Origin: Winogradskyella vidalii
GTDB lineage: Bacteria > Bacteroidota > Bacteroidia > Flavobacteriales > Flavobacteriaceae
Direction of reading: 5' to 3'
Assembly (NCBI RefSeq): GCF_013403955.1
Contig: NZ_JABFDG010000001.1
Coordinates: 1,426,001 to 1,490,000 of the forward strand
DNA length: 64,000 bases
The notes below the pieces were generated by a model. The model searched no databases. It was not told the DNA's origin and saw nothing but the letters and a program-made list of their open reading frames with translations. Shown here piece by piece: positions 16,082 to 25,338 of this stretch (positions are counted from its first letter, which is position 1; each line of letters opens with the position of its first letter). Made by a program: the position numbers and the translations under genes.

Positions 16082-17973
16082 ATAAGCGTATAAGTATTAG
16101 CTGGTGTTAATTTAATTTTTTTGAGTTCTATTAATTCTGAAAGTCCCAAAATAAGGACCTGTTCTGAACATTTAAGGTGTTCTAATAACTGTCTAGATGA
16201 TAAAGCTTGTTTTTCTAAATGGTTAATAATTTGAAGCTTTATCGTTTTAATTGATGTGGCATCTGTACTTAAAACTTTAGCCTTACATACGGAGCATTGT
16301 CCGCAATCTTGATTTGTTTTTTCTCCAAAATAGCGTAATAGTTGTTGGCTTCTACAAACAGAATCATTTTTAATATACGTTAAAACCGATTCAATCTGCC
16401 GATGTTTTAAAGTGTGCTGTTGCTCTATATTTCTGGCAATAGGATTAATGGTAATCGCATCTTCGCGTGGTTTTAAAAGCGTGATTTCTGAATCGGTATT
16501 GGCCATTTGTAAACTAATAACTTCGTCTTTTTCTAAACGTTGCAATTGCTCAATAACTTGTTTTTCTGAAAGCTTAGCTTTTTTAATCACCAAACTGAGA
16601 TTCACCTTTGTTTCATAATCAAAAATACCGCCATAAGTTCTTAAGAGTACTTTAACCAAAACATTTAAATCTAAATGTCTTTCTAAATAGTTAAATAGGA
16701 CGGCATTGGTGGTTGTAAATTGAATTTTAGTCCTGAAATTAAAATGTTGCATTAGCGTTATAACCGCATTTCGGTCTAACAACAATAACGCATTATAAGT
16801 GATGCTGGCATTTAGTTTATAATGGCTACAAAACGATTTAAAATCGAATTGATGCATTGTATTTTCGCCTTCACCATAAGAAATCTGAAAATAGTTACAC
16901 AGCTTATTATAAACGGTTTTAACAAAAGCCACCGATGGCAAGGTGCTTAAAAACTGCTTACGTAGGTGGTCTTCATCAATATGCTGTTTTAAAATGATGG
17001 CGTGGGCCAATTTGCCATCTCTTCCAGCTCTTCCGGCTTCTTGATAATAGCTTTCTAAACTTTCGGGTAAATTAAAATGAATAACGGTTCTAACATTAGC
17101 CTTGTCAATTCCCATTCCAAACGCTGTTGTCGCGACCACAATTTCTTTTTGACCGTTAGACCATTGCTGTAAGCGTTCTTGCTTTTCTTTATTGGTTATG
17201 CCGCCATGATAAAAGGTGGATGAAAACCCTTTGGCATTTAAGAAGTCATTAATCTGAATCGTTGCTCTTCGGTTTCTTACATAAATAATAGAGGTGCCCG
17301 TATAAGTTTTTAAAAGGTGTTCTAGCTGAAATAATTTATCGTCCGTATGCAGCACATTGTAAACGATATTTGGTCTCGCAAAAGACGCTTTAAATATTTT
17401 AGGGTTTATAAAATCGAGATTTTTAACAATATCATCAACGACATTATGTTTGGCCGTTGCAGTTAAAGCAATACAATTAACATGCGGATGCATTTGCCTT
17501 AAACTAACAATATTTTTATAAGCGGGTCTAAAGTCATTTCCCCATTGGCTGATACAATGCGCTTCATCAACCGCAATTAAATTGACTTTCATTTGCTGAA
17601 TGCGCTCTTGTACCAAAGTTTGCTGTAAACGCTCAGGTGAGAGGTACAGAAATTTATAATTACCGTAAATACAATTGTCTAATTGGGTATCTAAATCTTT
17701 GTAAGCCATTCCTGAGGTTAATGCAATGGCCTTAATTCCTTTTTCTTTTAAGGTATTAACTTGATCTTTCATTAAGGCAATTAAAGGCGAAACCACAATG
17801 CAAATACCATCTTGTATTAAAGCAGGAATCTGAAAACATACCGATTTGCCGCCACCCGTTGGTAATAAGGCAAAGGTATCCTCTTGGTTTAAAACCGAAG
17901 TAATAATCTCTTCTTGAAACGGTCTAAAGGATGTATGTTGCCAATACCGTTCTAAAACTTCTATAGGGTGCAT
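16078..17973 (-). CDS. recQ: RecQ family ATP-dependent DNA helicase
   Basis: A 631-residue 3'-5' DNA helicase for recombination and replication-fork repair. Helicase motif I is LLPTGGGKS (36-44), motif II is DEAH (136-139) and the aromatic-rich loop ISQWGNDFRPAY follows. Motif VI is seen in YYQEAGRAGRDGK, with MGIDKANVRTVIHFNLPES just before it. The zinc-binding RecQ-C domain is complete (CRSQQLLRYFGEK ... CGQCSVC). The C-terminal part is only about 80 residues and no clear HRDC domain is seen. Its ATG overlaps the stop of the upstream AAA gene by one base. Confidence 0.95.
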   Translation of the reverse strand: MHPIEVLERYWQHTSFRPFQEEIITSVLNQEDTFALLPTGGGKSVCFQIPALIQDGICIVVSPLIALMKDQVNTLKEKGIKAIALTSGMAYKDLDTQLDNCIYGNYKFLYLSPERLQQTLVQERIQQMKVNLIAVDEAHCISQWGNDFRPAYKNIVSLRQMHPHVNCIALTATAKHNVVDDIVKNLDFINPKIFKASFARPNIVYNVLHTDDKLFQLEHLLKTYTGTSIIYVRNRRATIQINDFLNAKGFSSTFYHGGITNKEKQERLQQWSNGQKEIVVATTAFGMGIDKANVRTVIHFNLPESLESYYQEAGRAGRDGKLAHAIILKQHIDEDHLRKQFLSTLPSVAFVKTVYNKLCNYFQISYGEGENTMHQFDFKSFCSHYKLNASITYNALLLLDRNAVITLMQHFNFRTKIQFTTTNAVLFNYLERHLDLNVLVKVLLRTYGGIFDYETKVNLSLVIKKAKLSEKQVIEQLQRLEKDEVISLQMANTDSEITLLKPREDAITINPIARNIEQQHTLKHRQIESVLTYIKNDSVCRSQQLLRYFGEKTNQDCGQCSVCKAKVLSTDATSIKTIKLQIINHLEKQALSSRQLLEHLKCSEQVLILGLSELIELKKIKLTPANTYTLI

Positions 17974-18515
17974 TACTGCAAATTTAAGAACTCTAAAACA
18001 AAATCGGTCCTAGTTTTAACACTTCCGAAGGGCACATCAATTAATTGGTAGCCAAAACGCTGATAGGTGGTTAGTAAATGCTTATGGATTTCAATGGCTT
18101 CTTCAAAGTTTTCGTACCGTTCGCTATCACTAGTAAATATCTCTTGCCAAGGAGCTAACACAAAGATAACATCGTACTTATGGGCTTCACAAGTCTTAAC
18201 AAAATGATCTGGATAGGTGTCACCAATATAATCCATATAAGCAATAACATCTGGTAAACCACGATCTAAAAATACGGTAGATTTTGTTTCTTTTTCTGCG
18301 TTTAAAAATTGTTGCGTTCTACCTTCTAGTAGTTTTTCACTAAAAAGTAAAGGTTCGGTAAGGAACATTTGCTCAACGCCATCTTTTCGGGCTTGTAATG
18401 TGATTTGTCTTGAAATTTCATCATAACAAATAAAATCACGTTTTTTTAATGCATTAATAATAGTGGTTTTTCCACTGCCAGGACCCCCTGCGATGACAAC
18501 TTTTTTCGGATTCAA
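17973..18515 (-). CDS. AAA-type ATP-binding protein (AAA_28/NadR-like kinase fold)
   Basis: A 180-residue P-loop protein. Walker A is GGPGSGKTTIINAL (10-23), followed by DEISRQI (36-42) and FLDRGLPDVIAYMDYIG (82-98), which match the AAA_28 family of small kinase-like NTPases. An Asp at position 84 and a lid-like region rich in Arg and Glu (SERYENFEEA) support a phosphotransfer fold. Substrate is unknown. It is the first gene of the AAA-recQ-fmt operon, so a role connected with nucleic acid metabolism is possible but not shown. Confidence 0.8.
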   Translation of the reverse strand: MNPKKVVIAGGPGSGKTTIINALKKRDFICYDEISRQITLQARKDGVEQMFLTEPLLFSEKLLEGRTQQFLNAEKETKSTVFLDRGLPDVIAYMDYIGDTYPDHFVKTCEAHKYDVIFVLAPWQEIFTSDSERYENFEEAIEIHKHLLTTYQRFGYQLIDVPFGSVKTRTDFVLEFLNLQ

Positions 18516-18703
18516 ATTAGAATAGATTTTGAAAAATAAAATAGAGGATAAAAATAAGGGTTTAAATATAGAATATTAAAATCCGATTGATATTTTGAGC
18601 TCAAATGTTTAATTCGTGTCTAATTGTAGTCATTTTTAACTTTTTTTTAAGTTGAAAAGCGTACCGACACCTGATTTAATCTTTCGTTTTTAAGTTTTAA
18701 ACG

Positions 18704-18711
18704 TATCTTTG
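18704..18711 (+). promoter_or_regulatory. Promoter -7 element of the DUF493 gene
   Basis: TATCTTTG matches the Bacteroidota -7 consensus exactly, 18 bases before the ATG at 18730. The upstream box is weak (TTTCG at 18682). Confidence 0.45.
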
Positions 18712-18729
18712 TCCCTGAAAAATTTCACT

Positions 18730-19023
18730 ATGGATAGTTCTAAGAAAACAGACGAATTTTACGAAAAACTAAAGTCGCAACTTTACGATACTTCAAGTTG
18801 GCCAACCGAATATTTATATAAATTTATTGTGCTTTCAAAAGGTACGGGAATTGCAGATGTTGAAGGACTTTTTAATAGTCTTGGAGCCGTGATAAATACA
18901 AAGCCTTCTAAAAATGGAAAATATACAAGTGTTTCCATTAACGTAAGAATGAAAAACCCTGAGGCTGTGATTGCTAAATATAAAGAAGTGGCAGAAAATG
19001 TTGAAGGCGTAATTTCACTATAA
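18730..19023 (+). CDS. DUF493 family protein (YbeD-like)
   Basis: A 97-residue ferredoxin-like-fold protein of the DUF493/YbeD family. The middle and C-terminal parts are diagnostic: WPTEYLYKFIVL (about 21-32), VEGLFNSLGAVINTKPSKNG (about 42-61), KYTSVSINVRMKNPEAVIAK (about 62-81), then VEGVISL at the C-terminus. I start it at the ATG 18730 rather than an in-frame TTG at 18709, because the TTG overlaps the promoter -7 element. The function of the family is unsettled; a regulatory ACT-like fold has been proposed. Confidence 0.9.
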   Translation: MDSSKKTDEFYEKLKSQLYDTSSWPTEYLYKFIVLSKGTGIADVEGLFNSLGAVINTKPSKNGKYTSVSINVRMKNPEAVIAKYKEVAENVEGVISL

Positions 19024-19113
19024 ATTTTCTTTTAAGCATCATATTTTTTTGTACTTTGCAACAAAACCTAGAAGACTACAGGTTTAGAACTTTACACTAC
19101 ACACTTTATAATT

Positions 19114-19773
19114 TTGATTGACGATTTAGAATACAACACAGAGCGCGAGCATTTAATTATACCAGAATATGGACGTCATCTGCAAAAGATGATTAATTAC
19201 GCTAAGTCTCGCGAAACCAAAGAAGAACGCAATAAAGTCGCTAAAGCCATTATTTCCGTAATGGGAAATCTACAACCACATTTAAGAGATGTGCCCGATT
19301 TTCAACATAAATTATGGGATCAGTTGTTTATTATGGCTGATTTTGATATTGATGTCGATTCCCCTTATGGCGAACCTTCTCAAGAAGAAATACAAGCGCG
19401 ACCAGAACCTTTAAGATATCCGCAAAACCATCCTAAATACCGTTTTTATGGGAATAATATAAAGACCATGATAGATGTTGCGGTAAGTTGGGAAGATGGT
19501 GAGTTAAAAGAAGCGTTAACCTACACCATTGCCAACCACATGAAAAAATGTTTTCTTAATTGGAATAAAGATACGGTTGAAGATATTGTGATTTACGATC
19601 ACCTCTACGAACTTTCGGGTGGTAAAATTAATTTAAAGGAAAGCAAAGAAGATTTAACAGATGCTTCAAGCTTAATGCGTACCAAATCAAAATATGGTAG
19701 CAAAAACAATTCAAACAAAAAGAACAATTCTTCGAATAAAAAGAAATATTCTAGTAACAGAAAACGCTACTAA
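19114..19773 (+). CDS. DUF4290 family protein
   Basis: A 219-residue protein of the Bacteroidota-specific DUF4290 family. The N-terminal segment LEYNTEREHLIIPEYGRHLQ (5-24) and the core DVPDFQHKLWDQLFIMADFD are typical. The start is a TTG at 19114, supported because family members begin with exactly this sequence. The last 45 residues are a basic low-complexity tail of Lys, Asn and Ser, suggesting nucleic-acid or ribosome contact. It lies six bases before murA and is probably co-transcribed with it. The function is unknown. Confidence 0.9.
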   Translation: MIDDLEYNTEREHLIIPEYGRHLQKMINYAKSRETKEERNKVAKAIISVMGNLQPHLRDVPDFQHKLWDQLFIMADFDIDVDSPYGEPSQEEIQARPEPLRYPQNHPKYRFYGNNIKTMIDVAVSWEDGELKEALTYTIANHMKKCFLNWNKDTVEDIVIYDHLYELSGGKINLKESKEDLTDASSLMRTKSKYGSKNNSNKKNNSSNKKKYSSNRKRY

Positions 19774-19779
19774 AAACGC

Positions 19780-21096
19780 ATGAGTACATTTAAAATTGAA
19801 GGTGGTCACCGATTAAAAGGTAAAATTCAGCCACAAGGAGCTAAAAACGAAGCTTTGCAAATCTTATGTGCAGTACTTTTAACTGCTGAAGAAATTCAAA
19901 TTGATAATATTCCAGATATTATTGATGTTAATAAGCTCATAGATTTATTAAAAAAGTTAGGTGTTAAAATCAATAACATTGGCAAAGGATCTTACACCTT
20001 TAAAGCTGATGACCTTAACTTAAAATATTTAGAATCTGCAGAATTTAAAGAAGATGGAAAAGGCTTAAGAGGCTCTATTATGATTGTTGGTCCTTTGTTG
20101 GCCCGTTTTGGTAAAGGTTATATTCCTAAACCAGGTGGAGATAAAATTGGTCGTCGTCGTTTAGATACCCATTTTGAAGGCTTTATAAAATTAGGTGCAC
20201 AATTCCGTTATAATAAAGAAGATTTGTTTTACGGTGTTGAAGCTGAAAAGCTAAAAGGTACTTATATGCTTTTAGATGAAGCTTCGGTTACAGGAACAGC
20301 CAATATAGTTATGGCAGCCGTTTTAGCAGAAGGCACAACTACAATTTATAATGCTGCTTGCGAACCGTATTTACAACAATTGTGTAAAATGCTGAACCGT
20401 ATGGGCGCTAAGATATCTGGCGTTGGTTCTAACCTTTTAACGATTGAAGGTGTAGATGTACTTGGAGGAACCGAACACCGCATGTTACCGGATATGATTG
20501 AAATTGGGAGCTGGATTGGTTTAGCTGCGATGACTAAAAGTGAATTGACCATTACTAATGTAAGTTGGGACGATTTAGGCGTGATCCCTAATATTTTTAG
20601 AAAAATAGGCATAACGGTAGAACGCCAAGGTGATGATATTCATATTCCCGCACATACTGATGGTTACGAAGTACAAAACTTTATTGATGGCTCTATTTTA
20701 ACCATTGCAGATGCACCATGGCCAGGATTTACACCAGATTTGTTAAGTATTATCTTAACCGTTTTAACACAAGCAAGAGGAAGTGCTATAGTACATCAAA
20801 AAATGTTTGAAAGCCGTTTGTTCTTTGTCGATAAATTAATTGACATGGGCGCAAAAATTATTCTTTGTGATCCGCATAGAGCAACCGTTATTGGTCATGA
20901 TTTTAAATCGACATTAAAAGCCACCACCATGACATCGCCAGATATTAGAGCAGGGGTTTCCTTGTTAATTGCAGCATTATCAGCAAAAGGGACGTCTACA
21001 ATTCATAATATTGAACAAATTGATCGTGGTTACGAAAATATAGATGAACGTTTAAGAGCTATTGGTGCTAAGATAGAACGCGTCGATGGAAATTAA
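19780..21096 (+). CDS. murA: UDP-N-acetylglucosamine 1-carboxyvinyltransferase, Asp-type
   Basis: A 438-residue enzyme that transfers enolpyruvate from PEP to UDP-GlcNAc in the first committed step of peptidoglycan synthesis. EPSP-synthase-like repeats run through the length, with QGAKNEALQILCAVLL (19-34), the catalytic loop PKPGGDKIGRRRLDTH (116-131), MLPDMIEIGSWIGLAAM and TPDLLSIILTVLTQA. The loop residue that is Cys115 in E. coli is Asp121 here. Cys-to-Asp MurA enzymes are known to be insensitive to fosfomycin while active. It follows the DUF4290 gene closely and ends at a strong terminator. Confidence 0.97.
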   Translation: MSTFKIEGGHRLKGKIQPQGAKNEALQILCAVLLTAEEIQIDNIPDIIDVNKLIDLLKKLGVKINNIGKGSYTFKADDLNLKYLESAEFKEDGKGLRGSIMIVGPLLARFGKGYIPKPGGDKIGRRRLDTHFEGFIKLGAQFRYNKEDLFYGVEAEKLKGTYMLLDEASVTGTANIVMAAVLAEGTTTIYNAACEPYLQQLCKMLNRMGAKISGVGSNLLTIEGVDVLGGTEHRMLPDMIEIGSWIGLAAMTKSELTITNVSWDDLGVIPNIFRKIGITVERQGDDIHIPAHTDGYEVQNFIDGSILTIADAPWPGFTPDLLSIILTVLTQARGSAIVHQKMFESRLFFVDKLIDMGAKIILCDPHRATVIGHDFKSTLKATTMTSPDIRAGVSLLIAALSAKGTSTIHNIEQIDRGYENIDERLRAIGAKIERVDGN

Positions 21097-21135
21097 TTAG
21101 ATAATAAACACACCAAATTGGTGTAAGATTAAAAT

Positions 21136-21170
21136 AAAAAAAGCCTAAAGTTCATTCTTTAGGCTTTTTT
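21136..21170 (+). terminator. Terminator after murA
   Basis: AAAAAAAGCCTAAAG pairs with CTTTAGGCTTTTTT around a six-base loop, 40 bases after the murA stop. Confidence 0.9.
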
Positions 21171-21319
21171 ATGGTTTAATATTTATTTTGAAAATATTTT
21201 ATTATTTTCGCAACTCTTCAGGGATGATTTCTTTCCCACGCTGCTTTTTCAATACTTTTTTGAAAGAATAAAGGTAGATAAGGAATGGATATAGTATTCA
21301 TTTAAAAAAATATTAAAAA

Positions 21320-22564
21320 ATGGCTGTTTTAGACCAATTAACATCGCAAGAAGCGATAGATTTAGAAAACAAATACGGTGCCCATAATTACCACCCATTA
21401 CCTGTAGTTTTAAGTAGAGGTGAAGGTGTACATGTTTGGGATGTAGAAGGGAAACAATATTATGATTTTCTGTCAGCATATTCGGCTGTAAACCAAGGAC
21501 ATTGTCATCCAAAGATTGTCAATGCTATGGCTGAACAAGCAAAAACGTTAACCTTAACCTCAAGAGCATTTTATAATGACATGTTGGGTAAGTTTGAAAA
21601 ATACGCTTCAGAAACCTTTAATTTCGATAAGCTTTTACCAATGAATACAGGAGCAGAAGCTGTAGAAACGGCTTTAAAAATCTGTAGAAAATGGGCTTAT
21701 GAAGTCAAAGGTATTGATGAAAATGAAGCTGAAATCATTGTATGTGAGAATAATTTCCACGGAAGAACCACCACTATTATTTCATTTAGTAACGACCCCG
21801 TAGCACGAAAAAACTTTGGGCCTTACACTAAAGGTTTTATTAAAATTGAATATGATAATCTTAAAGCTTTAGAAGCGGCTTTAGAAAACAATGCTAATGT
21901 TGCAGGCTTTTTAGTAGAGCCAATTCAAGGGGAAGCTGGTGTATATGTACCAAGTGAAGGTTATTTAACTCAGGCTAAAGCTTTGTGTGAAAAGCATAAT
22001 GTTTTGTTTATTGCAGATGAAGTGCAAACAGGAATTGCAAGAACTGGGAAAATGTTAGCTGTAGATCACGAAAATGTAAAACCAGATGTTTTAATCTTAG
22101 GTAAAGCCTTATCTGGTGGAGCTTATCCGGTGTCTGCTGTTTTAGCAAATGATAACATCATGAATGTGATAAGACCCGGAAATCACGGTAGTACTTATGG
22201 TGGAAACCCGGTTGCAGCAGCGGTTGCTATTGCGGCTTTAGAAGTGATTAAAGAGGAAGACTTAGCAAATAATGCAGAAGTTTTAGGACAATTATTTAGA
22301 GCTGAACTTTCTAAGTTCATCGAAAGCAGTCCTATTGTAAATGCTGTTAGAGGAAAAGGCTTATTAAATGCCATTTTAATAAATGATGCAGAAGATAGTG
22401 ATACGGCTTGGAATATTTGCTTGAAATTAAGAGATAATGGTTTGTTAGCGAAACCAACGCATGGTAATATTATTCGTTTTGCACCACCATTAGTTATGAC
22501 TGAAGCACAGTTATTAGACTGTGTGGCTATTATTACAAAGACACTTAAGGAATTTGAAAAATAG
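21320..22564 (+). CDS. rocD: Ornithine-oxo-acid aminotransferase
   Basis: A 414-residue PLP-dependent class III aminotransferase converting ornithine and 2-oxoglutarate to glutamate semialdehyde and glutamate, linking arginine and proline metabolism. Diagnostic segments are [20 protein letters not shown] (14-33), [18 protein letters not shown] (about 111-128), [15 protein letters not shown] (about 196-210), [18 protein letters not shown] (about 231-248) and [17 protein letters not shown] with the Schiff-base lysine at 262. Length and start agree with the family. It is monocistronic between two terminators. Confidence 0.95.
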   Translation: MAVLDQLTSQEAIDLENKYGAHNYHPLPVVLSRGEGVHVWDVEGKQYYDFLSAYSAVNQGHCHPKIVNAMAEQAKTLTLTSRAFYNDMLGKFEKYASETFNFDKLLPMNTGAEAVETALKICRKWAYEVKGIDENEAEIIVCENNFHGRTTTIISFSNDPVARKNFGPYTKGFIKIEYDNLKALEAALENNANVAGFLVEPIQGEAGVYVPSEGYLTQAKALCEKHNVLFIADEVQTGIARTGKMLAVDHENVKPDVLILGKALSGGAYPVSAVLANDNIMNVIRPGNHGSTYGGNPVAAAVAIAALEVIKEEDLANNAEVLGQLFRAELSKFIESSPIVNAVRGKGLLNAILINDAEDSDTAWNICLKLRDNGLLAKPTHGNIIRFAPPLVMTEAQLLDCVAIITKTLKEFEK

Positions 22565-22589
22565 TTATAGCGACTAAATTATATGTATA

Positions 22590-22626
22590 AAAAAAGCGAT
22601 TTTCTTAATTGAAAATCGCTTTTTTA
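22590..22626. terminator. Bidirectional terminator
   Basis: AGCGATTTTC and GAAAATCGCT form a perfect stem flanked by A6 and T6 runs, serving rocD on the plus strand and the CCC-motif gene on the minus strand. Confidence 0.9.
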
Positions 22627-22644
22627 TTTATGTTAATAACAAGA

Positions 22645-22977
22645 TTATTGGCCTAATAGTTCTTGCATTTTTTCTTGCATTAATTGTTCGTCTTGTAATG
22701 TTTCCATTCCAAAGAAAGAAATAATCCAAATGATATAAGCCACCATTAAAACACTAAGTACTATACCAATAATTCCCATGATTTTTCCAGCTTTTACATT
22801 CCCGTAACCTGAATAACTTTCAGGAGCTTCCATATAAAGTTTAGAGGCTTTTCCTGCGAGTATAATTGCTACAATTCCGAAAATTAATCCAGGAATACCA
22901 TAACAGCAACAGCCAATAATTGATAAGATTCCCATGATTAGGATTAGGGTACCATTAGGGATTTGTTGTTTTTCCAT
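22645..22977 (-). CDS. CCC motif membrane protein (DUF4190-like)
   Basis: A 110-residue membrane protein with two hydrophobic helices, about 9-42 containing GCCCYGIPGLIFGIVAIILA, and about 65-93. The triple cysteine CCC and the glycine-rich turn define a small Bacteroidota membrane-protein group. The N-terminus MEKQQIPNGT and the Gln-rich tail EQLMQEKMQELLGQ are soluble. The function is unknown. It follows a DUF2752 gene by 12 bases and is probably co-transcribed; the two commonly occur together. Confidence 0.88.
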   Translation of the reverse strand: MEKQQIPNGTLILIMGILSIIGCCCYGIPGLIFGIVAIILAGKASKLYMEAPESYSGYGNVKAGKIMGIIGIVLSVLMVAYIIWIISFFGMETLQDEQLMQEKMQELLGQ

Positions 22978-22989
22978 TTTTTTTTGTTT

Positions 22990-23292
22990 TTAGTTGATTA
23001 AAAAAGTTTTAGTTATAAAGCTCGTTACAATAATACTAATATTTAATAGAAATAGGCCAAAAATTATTTTATGACCATTTTTATATTGAAATTTAAGATG
23101 AAATAAAAGGTAAGTAAACATAGCAATAAGGGTGTATATGGCAGGATACATATAAAAAGCTGCTACAAATTCGCCTTTCAGAATAAACGACAATGAGCGT
23201 TGCATGCCACAACCCATACAATCAATATTGAAAGTTTGCTTCCAAAGGCATGGCAGCATATAGTCATCTAAGCCTTTTGCTAGTAAAATCAT
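22990..23292 (-). CDS. DUF2752 family membrane protein
   Basis: A 100-residue protein with the DUF2752 hallmark CMGCGMQRSLSFILKGEF (25-42) near the N-terminus and two membrane helices, about 45-62 and 77-98. The Cys-x-x-Cys-Gly motif could be a redox or metal site. The function is unknown. It is the first gene of a two-gene unit with the CCC-motif protein. Confidence 0.9.
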   Translation of the reverse strand: MILLAKGLDDYMLPCLWKQTFNIDCMGCGMQRSLSFILKGEFVAAFYMYPAIYTLIAMFTYLLFHLKFQYKNGHKIIFGLFLLNISIIVTSFITKTFLIN

Positions 23293-23467
23293 GCTGCTAA
23301 ATTAACAATTTGGAATTACTATCTGATGAATCGCTTTTAAAAAATTAATGACTATTTTCTCATAAGTATTATTACGGCTTTAATTGGCTATTAAAGTGAT
23401 AATTTTAAAGGACTAATCCTAAAAATATTTTTCTAAACCTTACTTTTGTGTTTTAATTTATAGAACT

Positions 23468-23683
23468 ATGAATTTTTCAAGAACCCTCAATTTTCTTTGC
23501 ATCCTTGTTGGTGGTATTATTGCTTTTTATGCCCAAGCACAAGAAGAACAAAATACGTATATATTATTAGCTGGTATTATGTTATTGGTTTTTGGAGTCT
23601 ATAGAACTTCGCGTAATATTCCAGATAAAGAGGAAGAAGCCGATGAATCTTTCGTAAAAACAGAAAAAGAAGATGAAGTTTAA
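23468..23683 (+). CDS. Small membrane protein, 71 aa
   Basis: Two predicted helices, residues 6-24 and 31-47, joined by the short loop AQAQEEQNTY, then a highly acidic cytoplasmic tail. I do not recognise a family. Its end overlaps the start of the Smr-domain gene by 11 bases, so the two are translationally linked. An exact -7 element TACTTTTG at 23441-23448 precedes it. Confidence 0.8.
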   Translation: MNFSRTLNFLCILVGGIIAFYAQAQEEQNTYILLAGIMLLVFGVYRTSRNIPDKEEEADESFVKTEKEDEV

Positions 23684-24230
23684 AGTAGGCGATAGCGTAG
23701 AAACTCTTGATGATGATATTTTTGGTGTTATCACAAAGATTTTAGGAAATCAAATTACGGTTGAAGATAATGATGGTTTTGAGCTTCAATTTGAAGCCCA
23801 TGAACTTATGCTAATGGCTTCTGGGGATTCACTTGAAGATGCAGTTTATAATACCGATATAGAAGCTGTAAAAAAAGAAAAAGCATCTAAAAAACGGCAA
23901 TCAGCACCTGCAGTAAAACCTAAGGAACGTAATGCGCCTAAGTTTGAAGTTGATTTGCATATTCATCACTTAACAAAATCTGTAAGAGGTATGACTAATT
24001 ACGATATGTTAAATCTTCAATTGGATACCGCCAGAGGGCAATTAGAATTTGCGATTAGAAAACGCATCCCTAAAGTCGTATTTATACATGGTGTTGGCGA
24101 AGGCGTGCTTCGTCAAGAATTAGAAACGCTTTTTGGTCGTTATAATAATGTTGTGTTTTATGATGCCGATTATAAAACTTATGGTTTAGGCGCTACTGAA
24201 GTTAAAATTCTTCAGAATGTAGCTCCTTAA
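23673..24230 (+). CDS. Smr/MutS2-like domain protein (DUF2027-type)
   Basis: A 185-residue protein. The N-terminal 60 residues form a small beta domain (VGDSVETLDDDIFGVITKI), then a lysine-rich linker at 68-88, then a C-terminal Smr domain with the conserved EVDLHIHHLT (about 91-100) and FIHGVGEGVLRQEL (about 136-149). Smr domains bind or nick branched nucleic acids or collided ribosome mRNA. This stand-alone form may act in RNA or DNA quality control. Its stop overlaps the convergent lipoprotein gene by four bases. Confidence 0.88.
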   Translation: MKFKVGDSVETLDDDIFGVITKILGNQITVEDNDGFELQFEAHELMLMASGDSLEDAVYNTDIEAVKKEKASKKRQSAPAVKPKERNAPKFEVDLHIHHLTKSVRGMTNYDMLNLQLDTARGQLEFAIRKRIPKVVFIHGVGEGVLRQELETLFGRYNNVVFYDADYKTYGLGATEVKILQNVAP

Positions 24231-25177
24231 TCCAGAAGTGATTGAGCATCGACTTCTAAATCTGTGGTTAGTGTACCAAACTCTACAGTGGTTGCTCTTA
24301 GAATATCTAAATCAATACCTATAATTGTTATACTTGTTGTTACCGTTCTAGAAAATGTAGTGGTTCTTTTTCCGGGATCGGTATAAGCTTCAACGGCATT
24401 AGATTGACTAGATAAATAGCGAAACACATTTTCTCCAGTTTCTTCATCTACCACATAATTTGCTGGGTCTCGTGGGTTTTGATCACCGTCTTTGTCTTCT
24501 AAATACGTGAAAACGAAGTCGCCATCATCATCATTATCTAAATGATTATAGGTGCCATCCTCATCGGTATCCAAAGTATGAGTCAAAGGATTGTAATCGT
24601 CATCATCTTGAATAATCTCATCTATCGTTAAGACATTATCATTATCATCGTCTTCATCGATGTAATCTGGTATACCATCTTCATCAGTGTCTTGAGAATC
24701 CCAATAAATACCATCTTCATAGGCTTCACCGGCTAAACCTTCATATTCAGTAGGTATGCCATCATTATCATCATCTACTATAGTTACTGTAATTTGTATT
24801 TCTCCTGCATCAGCTTCGTAATCATCAATTATACTCAATGTTCCAGGTGGTATAATTTCACATAAGTCGCCGCTTTCTAATTCTCTATTATACGTTCTGT
24901 AAATAAATCTTACGTCTGTATCACTTATATCTATACTATAGGGTTCGTCTACAGGTGTTGGTGTCGTAAACAAAGCGTTGTTATCATCATTTTTAGGAAT
25001 AACTAAAATTAGTGCTTCACTTGGGTCTTCTCGTGTATCATAGATTAAATGATACTCCTCAAAATTATCACAACGTTCTAGTTCTTGATCAAAGACTAAA
25101 TCTACCGATAAAATATCGCCATCATCACAAGCAACCAAAACGATAAAACAAAAAAGGATATAAAAATGACGTCTCAT
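24227..25177 (-). CDS. Lipoprotein with thrombospondin type 3-like acidic calcium repeats
   Basis: A 316-residue surface lipoprotein. The signal ends in FIVLVAC (residues 11-17) and the start chosen (25177) puts this at the N-terminus; an in-frame ATG at 25228 would add an unsuitable extension. The centre carries DxDxDG-type repeats, such as DDDNDGIP, DTDEDGIPDYIDEDDDNDN, DTDEDGTYNHLDNDDDGD and DKDGDQNP, typical of type 3 thrombospondin calcium-binding modules. The last 50 residues are Thr/Ile-rich. Function is unknown; it may bind calcium on the cell surface. Confidence 0.82.
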   Translation of the reverse strand: MRRHFYILFCFIVLVACDDGDILSVDLVFDQELERCDNFEEYHLIYDTREDPSEALILVIPKNDDNNALFTTPTPVDEPYSIDISDTDVRFIYRTYNRELESGDLCEIIPPGTLSIIDDYEADAGEIQITVTIVDDDNDGIPTEYEGLAGEAYEDGIYWDSQDTDEDGIPDYIDEDDDNDNVLTIDEIIQDDDDYNPLTHTLDTDEDGTYNHLDNDDDGDFVFTYLEDKDGDQNPRDPANYVVDEETGENVFRYLSSQSNAVEAYTDPGKRTTTFSRTVTTSITIIGIDLDILRATTVEFGTLTTDLEVDAQSLLD

Positions 25178-25338
25178 AGATTCAATTTTTAGCAAAAATA
25201 AAGGATTTGTAAAATTATAACGCTTCATTATCTAAATAATTTTATTTACAATATTTTTGTGATTATCAAAGTTGATTTTTAGTGTTCAAACTTCAAATTT
25301 AGAAGCTTATTAAGCATTAGAAACAAAAAAGAGTCGCT

